From NCBI GenBank assembly GCA_017354095.1, contig JAFMRP010000094.1, forward strand, positions 1-10,047: 10,047 nt of DNA. Reading direction: 5' to 3'. The translations under genes and the position numbers were made by a program. This DNA comes from Ktedonobacteraceae bacterium (GTDB lineage: Bacteria > Chloroflexota > Ktedonobacteria > Ktedonobacterales > Ktedonobacteraceae). This document shows positions 1 to 6,073 of the stretch, piece by piece (position 1 is the first letter of the stretch; each line of letters begins with the position of its first letter). A model generated the notes under the pieces. That model saw only the letters and a program-made list of their open reading frames with translations. It made no database searches and had not been told where the DNA came from.

Positions 1-1
1 T

Positions 2-988
2 GAGATGAACAGAACGCAGCAGAGGCGGTGGGCAGAGAAGATGGTACGTATTGTCGCACAGGTGTTTCCGTTTGATGAGACGCCGCCCTGGTCAGAGAGC
101 CAGCGCTACCTGCCTCACGCGCTGCTGGCGGTGGAGTATAGCGAGCAGTGGAGATTGACGTTCGCTGAGGTGAGAAGGCATCTGGGAAAACTGGGCAGTT
201 ATTTTCATTCGCGTGGACAATATAGCGAGGCGGAGCCGCTTTTGCAGCGCGCACTCACTATCGCTGAAAAACGCGCTGAACCTAACCAGCTTGAAATGGC
301 CACCCGCTTGAATAGCCTGGCCATCCTCTACTCTGAGCAGGGCCAGTTTGAGCAGGCTGAGTCGCTTTTCTTGCGCGCTCTCGCCATCCGTGAACAGCGA
401 TTAGGGGATGATCATATTTACACTGCAACCTGCCTTGATAACCTGGCCAGCCTCTACTTTGATCAGGATAAGTTTGAGATGGCTGAGCCACTCTACCTGC
501 GTGCGCTCTCTATCCTCGAACAGCGCCTGGGACACGATCGTCCCGAGACTGCCGGCACGCTTAATAACCTCGCCCTCCTCTACGTAAAGCACGGCAAGGG
601 TGAGCGGGCAAGACCGCTGCTTCAGCGTGCTCTTGCCATTTATGAGCAACGCTTTGGACGCGATCATCCTGAGACGGCCATCACACTGAACACGTTCGCT
701 GACCTCTGCATGCTGGAGGGTGACTATGAGCAGGCTGAGCCACTTTATCTGCGCGCGCTGGCAATCTTCGAGCAGCGGTTGGGACCTGATCATCCTAAAA
801 TAGCGCATAATCTCGCTGATCTGGCGATGCTTTATACAAAGCAGGGCAAGGTCGAGCTAGCTGAGCCGCTTTTCCGACGCGCCCTCGTCATTTACGAGCA
901 GCGATTGGGAGAGGATCATCCTGAGACGAAGAAAGTTCGACAGGAATCGCAGGAGTTTTTGCGAGCGCGTGATGAGGGGGTTGAGTGA
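2..988 (+). CDS. Tetratricopeptide repeat protein, C-terminal part (5' end outside window)
   Basis: The visible part is almost entirely a TPR superhelix, a protein-protein interaction scaffold. Numbering from the first in-window ATG (base 5), five 42-residue units run from about 98 to 307, with a looser one at 54-97. Each unit has the kinesin-light-chain pattern: a first helix with N-LA-LY, a second with AEPLxxRALxIxEQRLG, and a DHPET-like linker. The last 20 residues are charged. The frame is open to the left edge (GAG precedes the ATG) and no ribosome binding site can be seen. The first 50 residues (QRRWAEKMVRIV, then a segment with QRYLPHAL) resemble the linker between the winged-helix and TPR parts of NB-ARC/TPR regulators known from Ktedonobacteria. 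I therefore infer that this is the tail of a longer protein, with an upstream ATPase switch domain, rather than a 327-residue protein. No partner can be named. Confidence 0.85.
   Translation, partial: EMNRTQQRRWAEKMVRIVAQVFPFDETPPWSESQRYLPHALLAVEYSEQWRLTFAEVRRHLGKLGSYFHSRGQYSEAEPLLQRALTIAEKRAEPNQLEMATRLNSLAILYSEQGQFEQAESLFLRALAIREQRLGDDHIYTATCLDNLASLYFDQDKFEMAEPLYLRALSILEQRLGHDRPETAGTLNNLALLYVKHGKGERARPLLQRALAIYEQRFGRDHPETAITLNTFADLCMLEGDYEQAEPLYLRALAIFEQRLGPDHPKIAHNLADLAMLYTKQGKVELAEPLFRRALVIYEQRLGEDHPETKKVRQESQEFLRARDEGVE
296..925 (+). repeat. Tandem 126-base coding repeats (five TPR units)
   Basis: Five successive 126-base units encode the 42-residue TPR modules. They are recognisable in DNA by recurring GAGCAGCGATTGGGA-like and GATCATCCTGAGAC-like segments once per unit (for example near 390-420, 640-680, 770-800 and 900-925). 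The units have diverged at many positions but stay in phase, as expected for duplication under selection for the helical repeat. Confidence 0.75.
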
Positions 989-1054
989 AAAGCGCAAGTG
1001 AGGAGAAGTTTTTCCAGTGTACATGTGCTAAGCTAGAAGTCTCGTGTCCATAGC

Positions 1055-1063
1055 TGTTATAGC
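1055..1063 (+). promoter_or_regulatory. Possible extended -10 promoter for the VOC-AraC genes
   Basis: TGTTATAGC fits the TGn-TATAxx form of an extended -10 element and lies 36 bases before the VOC start codon. No good -35 hexamer sits 16-18 bases upstream. This is a weak call from pattern alone. Confidence 0.25.
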
Positions 1064-1099
1064 TGATGTGTGGCTCTCGATACAGTAAGGAGCATAGTT

Positions 1100-1483
1100 A
1101 TGTTTCAAGCGAAATCATCGTTTAGCGGCTTTTCGGTGAACGACCTGGCAAAGGCCAAAGACTTCTATGCCAGGACGCTCGGGTTAAGGGTTGATAATGA
1201 AGGCGTAGGGATAGGGCTGCATCTGCCGGGCGGCGGCACGGTGTTTGCCTATCCCAAAGACGACCATCAACCGGCGACGTTCACCATTTTAAACTTTGTG
1301 GTTGAGAATATCGATGAAGCGGTGGACGAGCTCACAAGCCGGGGCGTGCAGTTTGAACGCTACGACGGTATGCCACAGGACGAGAAGGGCATTCTCCGTG
1401 GACTTACCCTACACATGGGCCCGGATATCGCGTGGTTTAAAGACCCGGCCGGCAATACACTTGCGGTGCTGCAGGGGGAATAA
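1100..1483 (+). CDS. VOC family protein (glyoxalase/bleomycin-resistance fold)
   Basis: A 127-residue single-domain member of the vicinal oxygen chelate superfamily, which includes glyoxalases, extradiol dioxygenases and antibiotic-sequestering proteins. The two beta-alpha-beta-beta-beta modules are visible. The first covers about 6-60, with VNDLAKAKDFYARTLGL as the typical first helix. The second covers about 63-124, with VENIDEAVDELTSRGVQF and the hallmark WFKDPAGNTLAVLQ at the end. A clear His/Glu metal-binding set is not evident, so a catalytic role cannot be assigned. I chose the ATG at 1100 because AAGGAG at 1087-1092 sits seven bases before it; a GTG 30 bases upstream in frame has no such site. 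The AraC-type regulator starts 26 bases after the stop, so the two are probably co-transcribed. The exact substrate is unknown. Confidence 0.88.
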   Translation: MFQAKSSFSGFSVNDLAKAKDFYARTLGLRVDNEGVGIGLHLPGGGTVFAYPKDDHQPATFTILNFVVENIDEAVDELTSRGVQFERYDGMPQDEKGILRGLTLHMGPDIAWFKDPAGNTLAVLQGE

Positions 1484-1509
1484 GCTTTTTTGGAAACGGA
1501 AGGAGAGAT

Positions 1510-2226
1510 ATGATTCTCTTTGATGAGGAAAGACCATCGGACTCGCCTTTTATCGAACGGATCTGGCGCAGTCATAGCGAGGGCATGGCCCCGTTTCTCT
1601 CCATTGCCGTGAGCCGCTGTGATCTGGTGGTCACCAAACTGCATGGCAAGGTCACAATGACTGTGCGAGGGCCAGAGACCAGAGCCACGCCTCTTGGGGA
1701 CAGCCCATCCGACGGGGAGTGGTTTGGCATACTCTTGAAGTTGGGCACCTACCTGGCACCTCTGCCTCCCGGAAATCTCCTCGATACAGGGGTGACCCTC
1801 CCCGAAGCGACCAGCAACACCTTCTGGCTCTCTGGTTCTGCCTGGCAATTTCCTACCTCTGACAATGCAGACGTCTTTGTAAACCGGCTGGCCCGTTCCG
1901 GGCTGCTGGTTCGCGATCCCGTCGTCGAGGCCGCCTTACAAGGGCAGATCAAAGACCTCTCGCCCCGCTCCGTCCAGTATCGCTTCTTGCAGGCAACCGG
2001 GATTACGCAGAACATGGCTCGCCAAATCGAACGTGCCCGCTATGCCACCCTCCTTTTACAGCAAGGCATCTCGATCCACGACACGATTCTGGAGGCGGGG
2101 TATTACGATCAGCCACATCTGACGAGATCGCTCCAGCGCTTCATTGGACAGACCCCTGCTCAACTGCTCCATCACAGCCGACCAGAGCAGCTTTCGTTTT
2201 TGTACAAGACAACGCCTTTCCCTTGA
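1510..2226 (+). CDS. AraC family transcriptional regulator
   Basis: A 238-residue protein with a C-terminal AraC-type DNA-binding domain at about 150-220. The second helix-turn-helix is classic: DTILEAGYYDQPHLTRSLQR followed by FIGQTPAQL (the usual GF-D-shF-R-F-G-TP-y pattern, here with Leu in place of the common Phe of the R-x-F step). The first helix-turn-helix (SPRSVQYRFLQATGITQN, about 151-168) is recognisable but diverged. The N-terminal 140 residues are beta-rich and resemble the ligand-sensing cap found in regulators with the same layout; no ligand can be inferred. GGAAGGAG precedes the ATG, with AGGAG at 1501-1505. It follows the VOC gene closely and precedes the RibD-type reductase, so it may control this small group. 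Typical AraC members activate their own neighbourhood, but no operator is identified here. Confidence 0.88.
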   Translation: MILFDEERPSDSPFIERIWRSHSEGMAPFLSIAVSRCDLVVTKLHGKVTMTVRGPETRATPLGDSPSDGEWFGILLKLGTYLAPLPPGNLLDTGVTLPEATSNTFWLSGSAWQFPTSDNADVFVNRLARSGLLVRDPVVEAALQGQIKDLSPRSVQYRFLQATGITQNMARQIERARYATLLLQQGISIHDTILEAGYYDQPHLTRSLQRFIGQTPAQLLHHSRPEQLSFLYKTTPFP

Positions 2227-2246
2227 GATATACTCTTCTTTGTCTG

Positions 2247-2342
2247 ATGACAACCAAAGGAGGACCTGCTCTGGGAAATACCATCACTATTGCTGGTCAA
2301 TTGCAGCCACCAATGAGCCTTCACAGATTGGAGAAAAGATGA
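2247..2342 (+). CDS. Possible small leader ORF coupled to the reductase gene
   Basis: A 31-codon frame begins with ATG at 2247 and ends with TGA at 2340-2342, sharing the four bases ATGA (2339-2342) with the start of the next gene. That is a typical arrangement for translational coupling. A near-perfect Shine-Dalgarno sequence, AAAGGAGG (2256-2263), lies inside the frame rather than ahead of its ATG, with no ATG at a usable distance after it. The peptide (starting MTTKGGPALG) has no recognised family. It may be chance; the overlap and the orphan ribosome binding site are the reasons to record it. Confidence 0.2.
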   Translation: MTTKGGPALGNTITIAGQLQPPMSLHRLEKR

Positions 2343-2881
2343 GAAAAATCGTGTCGGGTTTGTTTATAGCACTTGATGGCGTTGTCGAAGCTCCTAATAT
2401 ATGGCAAGAGCACTTCGATGAGGATATGGGGGAAGCTATGATGGCGCAGCTCAATGCTCAGGACGCTGTGCTTCTGGGACGAGTGACCTATGAAGAATGG
2501 GCCCCCTACTGGCCTACCTCTACTGATGAGCCCTTCGCCAGCTATATTAACAACACTCCCAAATATGTTGTCTCAAACACCCTGAAAAGCGTCGAGTGGA
2601 GTAACTCGACCCTCCTCAAAGGAAATCTCGCCGAGGAACTGGCGAAGCTCAAGCAGCAGCCAGGAAAGGACATTGGCGTAGCTGGAAGCCCCACACTGGT
2701 CCACGCGCTCCTCGAACAAGGGCTGCTGGATGAACTGGTCCTCCTGGTCCATCCGGTGATTGCAGGGAGTGGAAAGCGCCTTTTCAAAGATGGGGAGCGT
2801 CTTAAGAGGCTGAAACTCGTCTCCACAAAGGCGACCAGGACGGGCACGGCGATCCTCACCTACCAGCCGGTAAAGGGATAG
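2339..2881 (+). CDS. Dihydrofolate reductase family protein (RibD C-terminal fold)
   Basis: A 180-residue protein of the RibD C-terminal/DHFR-like superfamily, whose members are NADPH-dependent reductases; most stand-alone bacterial copies have no known substrate. Visible family signatures are the opening strand with ALDGVVEAPN (11-20), VLLGRVTYEEWAPYW (44-58), KYVVSNTL (75-82) and the nucleotide-binding segment IGVAGSPTLVHALLEQGLLD (112-131), followed by ELVLLVHPVIAGSGKRLF (132-149). Length is normal for the family. The start at 2339 is favoured by GGAGA at 2330-2334 and because MRKIVSGLFIALDG is the usual N-terminus; the frame stays open 65 codons upstream only because it overlaps the end of the AraC gene. 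It lies 112 bases after that gene and is followed by a strong hairpin. Confidence 0.9.
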   Translation: MRKIVSGLFIALDGVVEAPNIWQEHFDEDMGEAMMAQLNAQDAVLLGRVTYEEWAPYWPTSTDEPFASYINNTPKYVVSNTLKSVEWSNSTLLKGNLAEELAKLKQQPGKDIGVAGSPTLVHALLEQGLLDELVLLVHPVIAGSGKRLFKDGERLKRLKLVSTKATRTGTAILTYQPVKG

Positions 2882-2909
2882 AGAGATCTGCAAAAGGCTT
2901 TGTTATGGG

Positions 2910-2947
2910 AAACATCCCGAAAGGTTTGACCTTTCGGGATGTTTCTT
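2910..2947 (+). terminator. Hairpin terminator after the reductase gene
   Basis: A perfect 15-bp stem (AAACATCCCGAAAGG at 2910-2924 with CCTTTCGGGATGTTT at 2930-2944) closes a five-base TTTGA loop. It lies 29 bases after the stop codon. The right arm ends in TTT and continues CTT, a short T tract, and the left arm starts with AAA, so it could work in both directions between the convergent genes. Confidence 0.8.
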
Positions 2948-2991
2948 ATGTACGAACGTGACCTGATGCATTTTTTGCAATATATTCGGGT

Positions 2992-3015
2992 GGGGTCTTT
3001 TCGTCAAAGGCCCCC
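2992..3015. terminator. Weak hairpin at the end of the convergent minus-strand gene
   Basis: GGGG-T-CTTT / AAAG-GC-CCCC with a five-base loop lies 11 bases past the end of the minus-strand gene at 3026. There is no T tract on either side, so terminator function is doubtful. The 2910-2944 hairpin may serve both directions. Confidence 0.25.
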
Positions 3016-3025
3016 AACGTGTGGG

Positions 3026-3466
3026 TTACTTTTTTCGTGTGTAGGTAATGTTAAAATCGTGCTCCCAGCTGGTGCCGTCGTTTGATTTCTCCCACCTGGC
3101 CGTGATTGTGTTGCCATCGCTGCTGATTTTGCCTTCGTAGCGCTGCGAGAAGGTGGGTGAGTTCCGCCACATCTTCCATGTGTGCTCGGAGAAGCTCATC
3201 TCGTATATTCGCGAAACGCTGCGGGCGTCGTAGTAGAATACTTTGTAATCCGCTTGAGAATCGTCGCGATTGATGAGCCAGAAGGCGTCGTCGCCCATGC
3301 GCATACAGAGAAAGGCGCCATTCTCAACCCACGCAAAAGAGATCTGCCCTTTTACGGTGTCAGTTGGATTGGGGAGAAAAGCTGCATTGGATAGCTCCAT
3401 CTCCCACTCGTCGACCAACATTGCAAGCTGTTTGAGGGCGGGGTTATATGAGTTTGTCTTCGCCAT
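3026..3466 (-). CDS. Small beta-rich (lipocalin-like, DUF1579-like) protein of unknown function
   Basis: A 146-residue soluble protein with no signal peptide. It opens with a helix and LxxLVDEWEMELSNAAF (about 14-30), then alternating strands: TVKGQISFAWVENGAFLCMR, DAFWLIN, YKVFYYDARSVSRIYEMSF (74-92), TWKMWRN and a final ARWEKSNDGTSWEHDF (123-138). The opening 'L-G/D-x-W' step followed by strands that scale fluorescence-like 'GAFL-MRM' segments matches the small beta-barrel families around DUF1579; this is a family resemblance, not a firm assignment. AAGGAA seven bases before the ATG supports the start. It lies 81 bases downstream of the alpha/beta hydrolase on the same strand, probably in the same transcript, and faces the reductase gene tail to tail. 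Function is unknown. Confidence 0.75.
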   Translation of the reverse strand: MAKTNSYNPALKQLAMLVDEWEMELSNAAFLPNPTDTVKGQISFAWVENGAFLCMRMGDDAFWLINRDDSQADYKVFYYDARSVSRIYEMSFSEHTWKMWRNSPTFSQRYEGKISSDGNTITARWEKSNDGTSWEHDFNITYTRKK

Positions 3467-3500
3467 GATATTTCCTTTTTTTGTTCTGCAGGTGGCCGCA

Positions 3501-3530
3501 GGGCACAGACTCTTCGTTAAGCCTGTGCCC
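3501..3530. other. Inverted repeat between the hydrolase and the beta-rich protein gene
   Basis: GGGCACAG (3501-3508) and CTGTGCCC (3523-3530) form a perfect 8-bp stem with a 14-base loop that can fold further (CTT/AAG). It sits between two minus-strand genes without a T tract, so an mRNA-processing or attenuation role is as likely as termination. Confidence 0.5.
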
Positions 3531-3547
3531 AGGGGAGGCGTGTTGTC

Positions 3548-4342
3548 TCAGCCCAGGAAGAAGGCTTGCAGCGCGGGGGCAAGCACGTCGTCAGCGGGAC
3601 CGTGATCCTGGCCCGGAAGGCGTTGATGCTGCGCGTCAGGCAGGATGCGGGCAAGCTCTTGCGCGCCGTGGTGCATATGCACGTGGCTGGCCCCGCCGTC
3701 CAGCACGAGCGTGGGCACGGCGACGGAAGCCCACTTTCGGAGCGAAGCCGGATTGCCGCGCATAGTATCGCCCATAATGGTGCCGTCATAAGGGATTGTG
3801 TGCGCTACCGCTTCTATTGCCGGCCACATGGGTGATTGGCGCATCTGGTCGATCATCTCGGCAGGGACGCCCACCGCCTCCTGCATGAAGTAAGCGACCG
3901 CTTCTCCCCGGCGATCCGACGAGACCAGTTCTATGAGGTGCGGTATATAATCCGCCGGGACAGGGGGGCGGCTGTCATCAATGATAAACGGGGGCTCGTA
4001 CACCGCCAGCTTCGTGATGCCAGCGGGAAGCAGGCGTGCGGCCTCCAGGGCCAGAACGGCGCCCGAGGAATGCCCAAAGACGAACGCTGATCCACCGGCC
4101 ACGTTGATCAGGGCCTCGATATCTTCAACCTCGCGCTCGACCGCGTAAGGCGCCGTGTCTCCACTCTCGCCCCGGCCACGCCGGTCGTAGGCGAACACTG
4201 TGAAATGGGGGGAGAGGACCGCGGCCAGCGATGCCTCGGCTACGCGCGTGGCGGTTGCTCCGGCCACCAGGATGAGTGCCGGGCCCTGGCCCGACTGATC
4301 GAACGCGATAGGGGTGCCGTCTTTGGAAAGAACTGTCCTCAT
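3548..4342 (-). CDS. Alpha/beta hydrolase
   Basis: A 264-residue cytoplasmic alpha/beta hydrolase. In order: the opening strand with DGTPIAFDQSGQGPALILV; the helix region after VAGATATR; FTVFAYDRRGRGESGD (about 47-62), the conserved D-RG-G-S step; the nucleophile elbow GHSSG at 90-94, with Ser92 as the expected catalytic serine; and a C-terminal GQDHG placing His247 as the catalytic base. The acid is probably in the PTLVLDGG segment (around residue 215) but is not certain. A lid of about 60 residues (128-190) separates the two halves. Sequence alone does not tell esterase, lactonase or haloperoxidase-like activity apart. The ATG at 4342 is chosen because AAGGAG lies five bases before it; a TTG 14 codons upstream has no support. 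It probably heads a two-gene transcript with the beta-rich protein downstream. Confidence 0.88.
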   Translation of the reverse strand: MRTVLSKDGTPIAFDQSGQGPALILVAGATATRVAEASLAAVLSPHFTVFAYDRRGRGESGDTAPYAVEREVEDIEALINVAGGSAFVFGHSSGAVLALEAARLLPAGITKLAVYEPPFIIDDSRPPVPADYIPHLIELVSSDRRGEAVAYFMQEAVGVPAEMIDQMRQSPMWPAIEAVAHTIPYDGTIMGDTMRGNPASLRKWASVAVPTLVLDGGASHVHMHHGAQELARILPDAQHQRLPGQDHGPADDVLAPALQAFFLG

Positions 4343-4439
4343 ATACGCTCCTTGTCCTGTTTCTTTTCTTTTTGCATGTATCAATAGTGTACCACGCTGG
4401 CCGTGAAAAAACTTCTCCTATCTTGCCTTTCACAGACGG

Positions 4440-4481
4440 AAAAAGGGGGCGGGAGGCTGTCTGGTGACAGCTTCTCGCCCC
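4440..4481 (-). terminator. Intrinsic terminator of the cytochrome b-Rieske operon
   Basis: On the minus strand, GGGGCGAGAAGCTGTC (4481-4466) pairs with GACAGCCTCCCGCCCC (4461-4446) around an ACCA loop. The 16-position stem has two A-C mismatches. It is followed by C and five T (4445-4440). It begins 24 bases after the stop of the 12-segment membrane protein and shields the alpha/beta hydrolase from read-through. Confidence 0.88.
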
Positions 4482-4504
4482 TGGTTTGGGACACGCGCGG
4501 GACG

Positions 4505-6034
4505 CTAGACTTTATAGCGGTTGCGCGTAAGGAAGTAGAACTGGAGGCCACCCAGGATGGCCATAAGAACGAGCATCACGATGGCATCGGCGGTGCCAAC
4601 GAGCGGCACCGATCCAGCTGGGGTTGGCGGCGGCACGAGCAAGCCTGAGACGAAGGGAATGTTCGGCTCGTTCTCCGGAGCCCATTCGGGGATCGAGAAG
4701 TAAGCGAACGCGCCCAGGTAGATGAAGAGGCAGGTGCCGAAAATCAGCCATTGGCCGAGACAGCCCAGATTATTCTCACCAATGACAGCGAACTCACGGC
4801 GCGCGACACTGGTCCAGATGGTCACCAGCACCAGCATGGCGCCACACAGCAGGAAGGCGACCAGCAGCTGATCGGGCGCGGTGTGCAGCAGCAGGGTGGC
4901 AAAGGCAACGACGCCAACCGTGACAAAGCTACCAACGATAACCAGGTTGCGATGCGACTTCCAGGCCCAGATGGCACCCATCAGCAGGCCGAAGGAGGCG
5001 CTGGTAACAGCGGTATCGATGATATAACCGGCCTGCTGGGAGAAGGTGCAGCTGGCCGGGATCAACTCTGACTTGGAGCAGACGGTCAGGTAGCTATTGA
5101 GGCCGATGAAGCTCCAGGTATGCATCCAGGCGATCAGTGGATAGATGACAATCCAGGCCAGGATCAGAATAGCGGCTGATTGGGCCAGGCCGAGCGCACC
5201 AACGGCGTAGAGCGGGGCCATAGTGCGTTTGCGTACCGGGCGCATCAGGTAGTGCAGGCGCAGCAGGAACGCGGCGCTGGCCAGCAGGATAGCGAGGCCC
5301 AGAAAGATGCTGGCGCCAAAGTTGATGTAGCGCAGGCCGGCCTCGGCACCTTTCGCGCCAAACCAGGCAATGGCCAGGCCCTCGTTGTTAACGTAGGTAT
5401 AGACAACGAGGAAGATGACCAGCAGGATAGAACTGGCGATGATCAAGAGGCGAATGCCCGGCGTCGTACCGGGATCGCGCCGATCCGGGTTGCTCTGTTC
5501 GCGGATGGCCAGGATGCTATAGAAGATCATGGCCAGTCCAACGGTCAGAATCGCCAGGCCAAGCATCACGAAATCGATGACGTTAGGCTGGAACCAGAGA
5601 AACTTACCGCCCAGCAGGGGCAGGATGCTGGTGTTCACGGACGGGAAATACTGGTTGCCGAAAAGCGAGGACCAGACGGTCAGAGCGAAGCCGGCAATGG
5701 CAGAGACAGCACCCAGCAGCGTGAAAATGATGGGTGGGATCAGTGGCTTGGGATCGAAGAGCAGGACAATAACCTGAATGATGGTAAAGCCCGCCAGCAT
5801 AACGACGCCAAGACCCAGCAGACCGCGCTCCAGCCCATCGAGGCTGGCGGCAGTCATTTCAGTAAAAACATAACCAGGGATTTGCCCTATCAGGATGGCG
5901 GCGATGAAGAAGAAGCCTACGGCAAAAATTAGCGCGCGCGCCCACGAGATCCTTTCAGGCACCTCCCGTTGTTGTGTGTGTTGCATTGATTGCGGTTCCC
6001 TTCGATGCACATTCCACGTTTGATTGTCTGGCAT
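4505..6034 (-). CDS. Polytopic membrane protein, about 12 transmembrane segments, unknown function
   Basis: A 509-residue integral membrane protein that I do not recognise. Hydrophobic segments lie at about 33-51, 73-93, 98-121, 153-176, 195-214, 236-258, 274-300, 338-357, 363-383, 390-410, 425-446 and 483-502. There are no paired helix histidines like those binding heme in cytochrome b or oxidase subunit I, and no transporter signature that I can name. Two cysteines (319 and 329) in the loop between segments 7 and 8 could form a disulfide. It is the last gene of the operon, 39 bases after the copper protein, and is followed by the terminator, so a role as extra subunit, assembly factor or redox partner of the complex is an inference from position. 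The start is uncertain: the ATG at 6034 directly abuts a hairpin and has only AGG touching it, while a second in-frame ATG at 5986 has AAGGGA about 11 bases before it. Confidence 0.82.
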   Translation of the reverse strand: MPDNQTWNVHRREPQSMQHTQQREVPERISWARALIFAVGFFFIAAILIGQIPGYVFTEMTAASLDGLERGLLGLGVVMLAGFTIIQVIVLLFDPKPLIPPIIFTLLGAVSAIAGFALTVWSSLFGNQYFPSVNTSILPLLGGKFLWFQPNVIDFVMLGLAILTVGLAMIFYSILAIREQSNPDRRDPGTTPGIRLLIIASSILLVIFLVVYTYVNNEGLAIAWFGAKGAEAGLRYINFGASIFLGLAILLASAAFLLRLHYLMRPVRKRTMAPLYAVGALGLAQSAAILILAWIVIYPLIAWMHTWSFIGLNSYLTVCSKSELIPASCTFSQQAGYIIDTAVTSASFGLLMGAIWAWKSHRNLVIVGSFVTVGVVAFATLLLHTAPDQLLVAFLLCGAMLVLVTIWTSVARREFAVIGENNLGCLGQWLIFGTCLFIYLGAFAYFSIPEWAPENEPNIPFVSGLLVPPPTPAGSVPLVGTADAIVMLVLMAILGGLQFYFLTRNRYKV

Positions 6035-6037
6035 CCT

Positions 6038-6060
6038 GCTCGCCCGCTGCGCGGGCGAGC
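6038..6060. promoter_or_regulatory. Perfect GC-rich intercistronic hairpin
   Basis: GCTCGCCCGC (6038-6047) and GCGGGCGAGC (6051-6060) form a perfect 10-bp stem with a three-base loop. It fills most of the 39-base gap between the copper protein and the 12-segment membrane protein, three bases from the upstream ATG of the latter. Without a T tract it is not a plain terminator. It could reduce expression of the last gene or protect the 3' end of the upstream message. Confidence 0.6.
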
Positions 6061-6073
6061 GAGATTTCCCTTG

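Noticed and set aside
401..808. 135-codon minus-strand frame
   Set aside because: Antisense to the TPR repeats, and its own product is repetitive in step with them; no ribosome binding site.
296..925. Regular 126-base periodicity as a mobile or CRISPR-like repeat
   Set aside because: It is fully explained by in-frame TPR modules.
1360..1848. 162-codon minus-strand frame across the VOC-AraC junction
   Set aside because: It covers two well-supported genes on the other strand and has no family character.
2144..2338. 65-codon N-terminal extension of the reductase
   Set aside because: It begins at a TTG inside the AraC gene without a ribosome binding site; the family N-terminus begins at 2339.
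5180..5932. 250-codon plus-strand frame
   Set aside because: It lies wholly antisense to the 12-segment membrane protein; its Gln/Asp/Gly-rich, domain-free product is what the complement of hydrophobic codons gives.
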